A stretch of DNA of 9,847 nucleotides from Solirubrobacterales bacterium. GTDB lineage: Bacteria > Actinomycetota > Thermoleophilia > Solirubrobacterales > Solirubrobacteraceae. The stretch spans positions 1 to 9,847 of the forward strand of contig JACDAP010000174.1 in assembly GCA_013695395.1 (NCBI GenBank), written 5' to 3'. This document shows positions 1-4,788 of the stretch, piece by piece. Numbering within the stretch: the first letter of the stretch is position 1; the number at the start of each line of letters is the position of its first letter. The translations under genes were made by a program, and so were the position numbers. Under the pieces are notes generated by a model. That model was given only the letters and a program-made list of their open reading frames with translations. It did not search any database and was not told where the DNA came from.

Positions 1-57
1 GAGCACCGCGCCGAGGCCCCCGGCCAGGCCGACACCGACCCACGCGAGCAGGCTCAC
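1..57 (-). CDS. crcB: Second CrcB/Fluc-type fluoride channel subunit (N-terminal fragment)
   Basis: Only 19 codons lie inside the window; the gene continues past the left edge. Reading from the GTG at 57-55 gives MSLLAWVGVGLAGGLGAVL, which fits the hydrophobic first helix of CrcB proteins with its glycine-rich GGxxGA segment. It directly follows a complete crcB on the same strand, with a 34-base gap. Paired crcB genes are common in Gram-positive bacteria, where the two products are thought to assemble as a heterodimeric fluoride channel (family knowledge). A GGAAG sequence sits nine bases upstream of the GTG and could be a ribosome binding site; no other ATG or GTG in this frame is visible between the GTG and position 102. 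The call rests on a short N-terminus plus context, so it is probable rather than certain. Confidence 0.7.
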   Translation of the reverse strand, partial: MSLLAWVGVGLAGGLGAVL

Positions 58-91
58 CGGCGCAGGCTTCCGATCGGGGCGACCGGCGCGC

Positions 92-487
92 TCATCTCTC
101 CGGGCCTTCGGTGGCGCCCACGGCGAGCGCGGCTCCGCCGCCCAGCCGGCGTCCGAGGTCGACCGCGGCCAAGCCGAGCGCGAGGCTGAGTGCCGCGTAG
201 CCCAGCGCGAGCACCGTGTCCCCGTCGTGCAGCAGATCGACCAGCTCGACCTGGAACGTGGAGAACGTCGTCAGGCCCCCGCAGAGCCCCGGACCGAGCA
301 GCCCGCGCCGCGGGGTCCCCGCCGTGGTCCGCACCAGCACCGCGCCGAGCAGCAGGCAGCCGACCAGGTTCGCGCTGAACGTCGACCACGGAACGCTCCC
401 GGCGCTCACCGGCCACTGCTCGGCCAGCCCGGCACGGGCCAGCGCGCCGAGGGCACCCCCGAGGAAGACGGCCGGAAGCTCGTTCAC
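92..487 (-). CDS. crcB: CrcB/Fluc fluoride ion channel
   Basis: A 131-residue, strongly hydrophobic protein of the usual CrcB length with about four membrane helices. It exports toxic fluoride from the cytoplasm as a dual-topology dimer (family knowledge). Visible signatures are GGALGALAR at 10-18, the polar-track asparagine N40 in SANLVGC, and GLCGGLTTFSTF at 67-78, which contains the TTFSTF phenylalanines that line the fluoride path and the region of the central sodium site. The GTG start overlaps the stop of the upstream regulator in a GTGA arrangement, so translation is probably coupled; I see no good Shine-Dalgarno sequence of its own. A second crcB follows downstream. The tail after about residue 112 is glycine/alanine-rich and probably cytoplasmic. 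The family assignment is firm; heterodimer formation with the neighbour is inferred. Confidence 0.93.
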   Translation of the reverse strand: MNELPAVFLGGALGALARAGLAEQWPVSAGSVPWSTFSANLVGCLLLGAVLVRTTAGTPRRGLLGPGLCGGLTTFSTFQVELVDLLHDGDTVLALGYAALSLALGLAAVDLGRRLGGGAALAVGATEGPER

Positions 488-909
488 GGGACCAACCGTG
501 ACAGGACGATCTGCGAACGGGTTCGCAGCACCAGGCCGTCGCGCTGCAGCTCCATGATCAGCCGCTCGAGGTCGGCGTTGTCCTCCGTCCGGACCCGGGC
601 GATGCAGTCGGCCTCCCCGGTCACGCTCCACGCCTCGACCACCTCGGGCCGCAGGCGCAGCGAACGGGCGACCGCGTCGAGCGTCGTGCCCGGGGCGTAG
701 AAGAGCTCGACGAGCGCCTCGGTGGTGGCGCCGAGCGCCGCGTGGTCCACGAGGGCGGTGAAGCCTCGGAGGGCGCCGCGTTCCCGCAGCCGGTCCACCC
801 GCCGCTTGACCGACGGCGGGCTGAGCGCGACACGGCCGCCGATCTCCTCGTACGTTCGTCGTCCGTCCTCGACGAGGAGCGTCAGAATCTGTCGGTCGGT
901 CGGGTCCAT
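484..909 (-). CDS. AsnC/Lrp-family transcriptional regulator
   Basis: A 141-residue protein of typical AsnC/Lrp length. Residues 1-50 form the DNA-binding helix-turn-helix: MDPTDRQILTLL, then EEIGGRVALSPPSVKRRVDRL, then the linker RGALRGFTALVD. Residues about 60-141 form the RAM (amino-acid sensing and oligomerisation) domain, with the recognisable SVTGEADCIARV at 95-106. Members bind DNA as dimers or octamers and often respond to a small ligand. The ATG at 909 is chosen because the family HTH begins right after it; the same frame upstream is only antisense to the next gene. Its stop overlaps the GTG of crcB, making it the first gene of a regulator-crcB-crcB operon. It is divergent from the gene at 982, with 72 bases between them, so both are candidate targets. 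The ligand cannot be told from sequence. Confidence 0.93.
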   Translation of the reverse strand: MDPTDRQILTLLVEDGRRTYEEIGGRVALSPPSVKRRVDRLRERGALRGFTALVDHAALGATTEALVELFYAPGTTLDAVARSLRLRPEVVEAWSVTGEADCIARVRTEDNADLERLIMELQRDGLVLRTRSQIVLSRLVP

Positions 910-936
910 GCGGTGGAATCTTGCACAGATGCGGTT

Positions 937-944
937 CCGATCGG
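937..944. promoter_or_regulatory. CCGATCGG palindrome in the divergent intergenic region
   Basis: A perfect 8-base palindrome sits in the 72-base space between the divergent regulator (ATG at 909) and the DUF6421-like gene (ATG at 982). It lies three bases upstream of the proposed -35 box at 947-952. Its position would suit an operator for the adjacent AsnC/Lrp-type protein, but 8-base palindromes occur by chance in GC-rich DNA, and it does not resemble the AT-rich sites of E. coli Lrp. Confidence 0.25.
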
Positions 945-946
945 CA

Positions 947-975
947 CTGACAGCGCGCGGCGCCGGTCGTAGCCT
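947..975 (+). promoter_or_regulatory. Leaderless promoter of the DUF6421-like gene
   Basis: CTGACA at 947-952 (five of six matches to TTGACA), a 17-base spacer, then TAGCCT at 970-975. The -10 box ends six bases before the A of the ATG at 982, exactly where transcription should begin. There is no Shine-Dalgarno sequence (the bases just before the ATG are TCCCCC). Together these indicate a sigma-70-type (housekeeping) promoter giving a leaderless mRNA, and they support the chosen start codon. This is the best-matching promoter in the window. Confidence 0.7.
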
Positions 976-981
976 TCCCCC

Positions 982-3075
982 ATGCCCTCCGCGCCATCCG
1001 TCCGCGTCACCTTCGACGAGTCCCACTCCCAAGCCTGGACCATCCGCCGCGAGCTCGCCGCCGAGATGCAGCCGACCCGCCCCGGTGACGTCTCCTACGC
1101 CGACGCCGCGGGTCGCCTCCGGGCCCGGGGCTTCGCGGTCTCGGCGCACACGGAAGGTCGGTTCGACGCCGACGTGCTGGCTGGCGCCGACGTGCTCGTG
1201 ATCGCTCACCCCTCCGAGCCCCGCTGGGAGCGCACCGTGCCCGGCGGCGCCTCCCCGTGCCTCACCGCGGACGAGCTCGACGCCGTTGAGGCCTGGGTCC
1301 GCGCGGGCGGCGGGCTGATCGTCCTCGGTGAGACCGAGCAGGAGAAGTACGGCAACAACCTCGACGCGCTCACCCAGCGCTTTGGGATCGGCATCGAGAC
1401 CGCGACCGTTGCCGATTACGAGCAGCATCACGACTCGCCGCACTGGATCCGCGCCGAACTGCGCGCCGAGCGTTCCGGGGTCGATCCGCTCGCCCGCGTG
1501 GAGGAGGTCTGCTTCTACCGGGCGGGAACGCTCGCCGTCGACGACCGCGCGACGGTGCTCGCCGTGGCCTCCCCCACCTCGACGGATCCGGGCGCTCCGT
1601 TGCTCGCGGTCACCCGGGCCGGTGCGGGCCGGGTCGTCGTGGCCGCCGACTCGGACCTCTTCTCCGACGACTGCCTCGCAGACTTCGACCACGCGGCGCT
1701 GTGGGAGAACCTCGTCACCTGGGTGGGGCAGGCGGCCTTCGCGATGCCGCTGGTCGAACCGGTCAGCGCGGCCGCGAGCGACGCCCACTGGCACCGGCTG
1801 AAGGCCGAGACCGACACGCTGCGGCTCCGCCAGCGGCCGGACGGCTCGGTGGACCTCGCCGTCCATCCGCCCGACGAGCTCGACGCCCACGTCGCCGCGA
1901 TCTGCGCCGCCGTCGAGGGGCTCGCGCCCCACTTCGGCCATCAGGCCGAGTACCTCGCGGCGGTCCGCGCCGACCTCGCGGCCTGGGCCGGGCGGGGCTT
2001 CGGCGTCCCCGACTTCACCGGCGGACTCGACGCCTTCCGCCCGGACCTGCGGCGCGAGGACGGCATCGAGCACCTCGTGGTCTTCCCGATGAGCAAGCAG
2101 AACGGGTCACGCGACCGGGTCTTCGAGGCGCTGCTCGTCCGTGTCCCATGGCCGGAGTGGCTCGCGGGGCTCGAGGCGGGCGACTACGACAACGCGAAGT
2201 TCGTTCCGGTGACCCTGACCGACCACACCGCGGGCTACGACTCGGAGTGCGCCGTGCTCTTCCCCGAGACGGTGAGCGTGGCCGGCCCGCCGGCCAACCA
2301 CTTCGGCGCGATCTTCTGCGACCGCGAAGCCGAGCGCTTCCGCCGCACCGTGAGCGCCGCCGCCGAGACGCTCCGGGTGAACCTGCCGCCCGATGCGGCC
2401 GCGCTGCTCGTCAGCGAGCCGCTCTCCCGCGACGCCTACGAGCTGTGGGACCTCGTCCATGACCGCACGCACTCCCACGGCGACCTCCCGTTCGACCCGT
2501 TCATGATCCGCCAGCGCGCGCCCTACTGGATGTACGCGCTGGAGGAGCTGCGCTGCGACCTGACCGCGTTCGCGGAGGCGGCGCGCCTGGAGGCCTCGGG
2601 CTTCGGGCCGGTCGCCCGGCACGCGCAGTACGCGATCCTCTTCGACCGGCTCTTCCGCTTCCCGGTGACCGGAGAGCGGGTACGCAACTACGACGGGCTC
2701 GGCGGCCAGCTGCTCTTCGCGTTCCTCCACCGGACCGAGCGGATCCACTGGACCGACAACCGGCTGACGATCGACTGGGCGCAGGTCACCGACGGGGTGC
2801 TCGAGCTGCGCGGCCTGGTCGAGGAGCTCTACCGCGCCGGGATCGACCGGACGAAGGTCGCCCACTGGAGCGCGGCGCACGACCTCGTCGCCGCCTACGT
2901 CTCCCCCGCCGCAGGCTCCCGCTGGGCGGCGCCGGTGCGCGCGTTCCCGGATGCCGAGGACCCACGGGCATACGTCGACGAGGTGCTCTCCGACGAGTTC
3001 CCGCTCTCGATCTTCTACAGCTCGCTGCGCAAGAACCTGGCGCCGGTGATCGAGCGGACGCCGACGCCAGCCTGA
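982..3075 (+). CDS. GATase-like domain fused to a DUF6421-like protein, function unknown
   Basis: A 697-residue cytoplasmic protein with no signal peptide or membrane helix. Residues about 1-255 resemble the class I glutamine-amidotransferase-like/DUF4350 fold: the strand ADVLVIAHPSEP, LTADELDAVEAWVRAGGGLIVLG at 94-116, and a late strand VVVAADSDLFSD at 218-229. A catalytic Cys-His pair is not evident. Residues about 265-697 match my memory of the actinobacterial DUF6421 family, usually about 460 residues and standing alone: HLVVFPM, NHFGAIFCDREAERFRR, VHDRTHSHGDLPFDPF at 492-507, WMYALEELRCDLTAF at 516-530, FPVTGERVRNYDGLGGQLLFA at 560-580 and DEFPLSIFY near the end. H493-D494-x2-H497 with E521-E522-x-R-C-D526 looks like a degenerate zinc-peptidase (gluzincin) arrangement; this is inference. 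The gene has its own promoter and is divergent from an AsnC/Lrp regulator. The biochemical role is unknown. Confidence 0.85.
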   Translation: MPSAPSVRVTFDESHSQAWTIRRELAAEMQPTRPGDVSYADAAGRLRARGFAVSAHTEGRFDADVLAGADVLVIAHPSEPRWERTVPGGASPCLTADELDAVEAWVRAGGGLIVLGETEQEKYGNNLDALTQRFGIGIETATVADYEQHHDSPHWIRAELRAERSGVDPLARVEEVCFYRAGTLAVDDRATVLAVASPTSTDPGAPLLAVTRAGAGRVVVAADSDLFSDDCLADFDHAALWENLVTWVGQAAFAMPLVEPVSAAASDAHWHRLKAETDTLRLRQRPDGSVDLAVHPPDELDAHVAAICAAVEGLAPHFGHQAEYLAAVRADLAAWAGRGFGVPDFTGGLDAFRPDLRREDGIEHLVVFPMSKQNGSRDRVFEALLVRVPWPEWLAGLEAGDYDNAKFVPVTLTDHTAGYDSECAVLFPETVSVAGPPANHFGAIFCDREAERFRRTVSAAAETLRVNLPPDAAALLVSEPLSRDAYELWDLVHDRTHSHGDLPFDPFMIRQRAPYWMYALEELRCDLTAFAEAARLEASGFGPVARHAQYAILFDRLFRFPVTGERVRNYDGLGGQLLFAFLHRTERIHWTDNRLTIDWAQVTDGVLELRGLVEELYRAGIDRTKVAHWSAAHDLVAAYVSPAAGSRWAAPVRAFPDAEDPRAYVDEVLSDEFPLSIFYSSLRKNLAPVIERTPTPA

Positions 3076-3079
3076 GGAC

Positions 3080-3113
3080 TACACAACGCGTGCTGCTCCG
3101 TGTACCGTCCGTG
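3080..3113 (+). promoter_or_regulatory. Promoter and candidate operator of the toxin-antitoxin pair
   Basis: TACACA at 3080-3085 (four of six to TTGACA), a 17-base spacer and TACCGT at 3103-3108 as the -10 box, seven bases before the ATG at 3116, again suggesting a leaderless transcript. Two repeat patterns overlie it. An inverted repeat TACAC (3080-3084)/GTGTA (3100-3104) covers both boxes. Three CGTG copies at 3089, 3099 and 3110 are spaced about one helical turn apart. Ribbon-helix-helix antitoxins commonly repress their own promoter through short phased repeats of this kind, so this is a plausible autoregulatory operator. Confidence 0.5.
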
Positions 3114-3115
3114 CC

Positions 3116-3361
3116 ATGGAACGGCTGAACATCACGCTCGACGACGAGCGCGCGGAGAAGCTCGCTCGCCTGGCCGAACGCACGCATGTCCAGCCCGGAA
3201 CCATCGCGCGCTCGCTCCTCATCGACGCGATTGACGGCACCGACGCCGATGTCGCGAGCATCGTCGAGCTGCTGGATGGGATTCCCGGCGCGTATGAGCG
3301 TGCCGAGTTGGGTCGGGCACAGGCCCGAGCCGGCGACACGATCGCTCTCGACGACCTGTAG
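3116..3361 (+). CDS. Ribbon-helix-helix antitoxin of a type II toxin-antitoxin pair
   Basis: An 81-residue acidic protein. The first 40 residues have the ribbon-helix-helix pattern: an N-terminal strand RLNITLDDE (3-11), helix A (about 12-23, ERAEKLARLAER), then helix B preceded by QPGTIARSLLIDAID (26-40). This fold dimerises and binds operator DNA through the paired strands. The rest, with VASIVELLDGIPGAYERAELG, should wrap and neutralise the toxin. It ends two bases before the GTG of the RelE/ParE-like gene; antitoxin-first order with close spacing is typical. It probably represses its own promoter, and repeats suitable for that lie just upstream. The subfamily (CopG-, RelB- or ParD-like) cannot be fixed from sequence alone. 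Confidence 0.85.
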   Translation: MERLNITLDDERAEKLARLAERTHVQPGTIARSLLIDAIDGTDADVASIVELLDGIPGAYERAELGRAQARAGDTIALDDL

Positions 3362-3363
3362 TC

Positions 3364-3654
3364 GTGACGGCGGTCCGGTTCGCTGCGGCGGCCGTCGGGG
3401 ATCTCGAAGGTCTGATCCTGACGCTGTCGCTTCCCGCGGATACGAGGTCCCGGGTCGTCGCGTCGCTGCGCGCGCTGGAACGCTTCCCCGAGATCGGACC
3501 CGAGCTCGCCGGTCGCTGGTCGGGGCTCCGGTTCCTGCTGGGACCGTGGCGCTGGCTGCTGCTCGTCTACGAGTACGACGCACTCGCCGACCGCGTGGTC
3601 GTCCTCACCATCCAGGACGCGCGTTCGTCCACCGCTGCCCGCGGCAGCTCGTAG
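3364..3654 (+). CDS. RelE/ParE-superfamily toxin
   Basis: A 96-residue protein with the layout of RelE/ParE toxins: a first strand VRFAAAAVGDLEGL, two helices (about 11-40), then a sheet bearing LRFLLGPWRWLLLVYEYD (55-72) and VVVLTIQDARSS (78-89), the last being the characteristic final strand. RelE relatives cleave mRNA on the ribosome and ParE relatives poison DNA gyrase. R56 and R63 are possible RNA contacts, but the sequence does not decide between the two activities. The start is GTG, two bases after the antitoxin stop, with no Shine-Dalgarno sequence, so it should depend on antitoxin translation. Its TAG stop supplies the first three bases of the TAGCCT box proposed for the next gene. 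The frame is intact and of normal length. Confidence 0.82.
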   Translation: MTAVRFAAAAVGDLEGLILTLSLPADTRSRVVASLRALERFPEIGPELAGRWSGLRFLLGPWRWLLLVYEYDALADRVVVLTIQDARSSTAARGSS

Positions 3655-3657
3655 CCT
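3652..3657 (+). promoter_or_regulatory. -10 box of a leaderless promoter for the threonine aldolase gene
   Basis: TAGCCT ends seven bases before the ATG at 3665 and is identical to the -10 hexamer proposed at 970-975. It overlaps the stop codon of the toxin gene. The matching -35 is weak: TCCACC at 3628-3633 with an 18-base spacer, three of six matches. The aldolase could also be read through from the toxin-antitoxin promoter. Confidence 0.5.
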
Positions 3658-3664
3658 GCGGGGC

Positions 3665-4696
3665 ATGAAGGGCTTCGCCTCCGACAACTACTCCGGTGCG
3701 CACCCCGAGGTGCTCACGGCGATGCTGGAGGCGAACGGTGCCCACACCGCGGCCTACGGCGCCGACCCGTGGAGCGACCGGGCGCGGGAGCTGCTTCGTG
3801 CGCACTTCGGGGAGCAGGCGCAGTCGTTCCTCGTGTGGAACGGGACGGGCGCGAACGTCTGCATCCTGCGGGCGATGTGCCGGCCGTGGCAGGCGGTCGT
3901 CTGCGCGGCGAGCGCGCACATCAACGTCGACGAGGGCGGGGCGCCCGAGTTCCTGGTGGGGACGAAGCTGCTCGACCTGCCGACGCCGGACGGCAAGCTC
4001 ACCCCCGAGCTCGTGGAGCGGGCGGTCATCCGGGTCGGTGACGAGCACGCCGTGCAGGCGCGGGTGATCTCGGTGACGCAGAGCACCGAGCTCGGGACGC
4101 TCTACACGGTGGAGGAGCTCCGTGCCCTGGCCGATTTCGCGCACGCCCGCGGCATGTACCTGCACGTCGACGGGGCGCGCCTGGCCAACGCGGCGGCGGC
4201 GCTCGGGCTGCCGCTGCGGGCGTTCACGACGGACGCGGGCGTCGACGCGGTCTCCTTCGGCGGCACGAAGAACGGAATGGTGAGCGGTGAGGCGGTCGTG
4301 CTGCTCGCGCCGGAACTGGCCGAAGGTTTCCCCTGGATCCGGAAGCAGTCGATGCAGCTCGCCTCGAAGGGGCGCTTTCTCGCCGCGCAGTTCGTGGCGA
4401 TGCTCGAGGGCGACCTCTGGCTGCGCAGCGCGCAGCACTCCAACGCGATGGGTGCGCGGCTGGCGGCGGCGGTCGGCGAGATCCCGGGCGTGCGGATCAC
4501 CCAGGCCGCGCAGGCCAACGTGGTGTTCGCGATCCTCGATCCGGCGGTGACCGCGCGGCTCCAGGAGGAGTGGCCGTTCTACGTGTGGGACGAGGCGAGC
4601 GGCGAGGTCCGCTGGATGTGCTCCTGGGACACGACGCCGGAGGAGGTCGACGCCTTCGCCGCTGCGATCACATCGAAATTCGCCGCGCCCGACTGA
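3665..4696 (+). CDS. ltaE: Low-specificity L-threonine aldolase (PLP-dependent)
   Basis: A 343-residue cytoplasmic enzyme of the beta-eliminating lyase/threonine aldolase family, fold type I. It reversibly cleaves threonine or allo-threonine to glycine and acetaldehyde, and related beta-hydroxy amino acids likewise (family knowledge). Visible landmarks: SDNYSGAHP at 7-15; the glycine-rich WNGTGANV at 58-65; SAHINVDEGGAPE at 83-95, whose H85 fits the PLP-stacking histidine; HVDGARLANA at 167-176, with D169 contacting the pyridine nitrogen and R172 the substrate; and the Schiff-base lysine K202 in FGGTKNG. The length is normal and no key residue is missing. The start is supported by a TAGCCT box seven bases upstream. 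It lies ten bases after the toxin gene but has no functional link to it that I can see. Confidence 0.92.
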   Translation: MKGFASDNYSGAHPEVLTAMLEANGAHTAAYGADPWSDRARELLRAHFGEQAQSFLVWNGTGANVCILRAMCRPWQAVVCAASAHINVDEGGAPEFLVGTKLLDLPTPDGKLTPELVERAVIRVGDEHAVQARVISVTQSTELGTLYTVEELRALADFAHARGMYLHVDGARLANAAAALGLPLRAFTTDAGVDAVSFGGTKNGMVSGEAVVLLAPELAEGFPWIRKQSMQLASKGRFLAAQFVAMLEGDLWLRSAQHSNAMGARLAAAVGEIPGVRITQAAQANVVFAILDPAVTARLQEEWPFYVWDEASGEVRWMCSWDTTPEEVDAFAAAITSKFAAPD

Positions 4697-4702
4697 ACGC
4701 CA

Positions 4703-4747
4703 TCCGTGCTGTGAGGATTCCGCATAGCGGTACTTCCGCGGCACGGA
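4703..4747. terminator. Candidate bidirectional hairpin between convergent genes
   Basis: A perfect 7-base inverted repeat, TCCGTGC at 4703-4709 and GCACGGA at 4741-4747, encloses a smaller hairpin CCGC/GCGG (4720-4723 with 4727-4730, loop ATA). It begins seven bases after the aldolase stop, in the 80-base gap before the convergent lipoprotein gene. No T-tract follows on either strand, so it is not a canonical intrinsic terminator, though such hairpins are common in GC-rich actinobacteria. Confidence 0.4.
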
Positions 4748-4760
4748 CGAGCGATTCGAG

Positions 4761-4788
4761 GGCGCCGCAGCGCCGCTCAGCGGGCGCC
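4761..4788. terminator. GGCGCC hairpin at the end of the lipoprotein gene
   Basis: Two copies of self-complementary GGCGCC, at 4761-4766 and 4783-4788, can pair around a 16-base loop that contains the minus-strand stop codon (4777-4779). It could help end transcription of the lipoprotein gene or block convergent transcription. There is no T-tract, and GC-rich hairpins arise easily by chance here. Confidence 0.3.

Noticed and set aside
54..95. A 13-codon frame overlapping the crcB stop (ATGA) and the next crcB start (GTGA)
   Set aside because: The four-base overlaps on both sides are curious, but the peptide MSAPVAPIGSLRR is featureless, and the GGAAG before the downstream GTG explains that start without it.
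910..981. Fluoride riboswitch upstream of the regulator-crcB operon
   Set aside because: The region is short and most of it is taken by the divergent promoter. I could not see the conserved stems or pseudoknot of the riboswitch.
910..2073. Minus-strand extension of the regulator frame, making a 529-residue open frame
   Set aside because: It lies antisense to the DUF6421-like gene. Its translation is Arg/Gly/Val-rich low-complexity sequence, and the AsnC/Lrp domain starts exactly at the ATG at 909.
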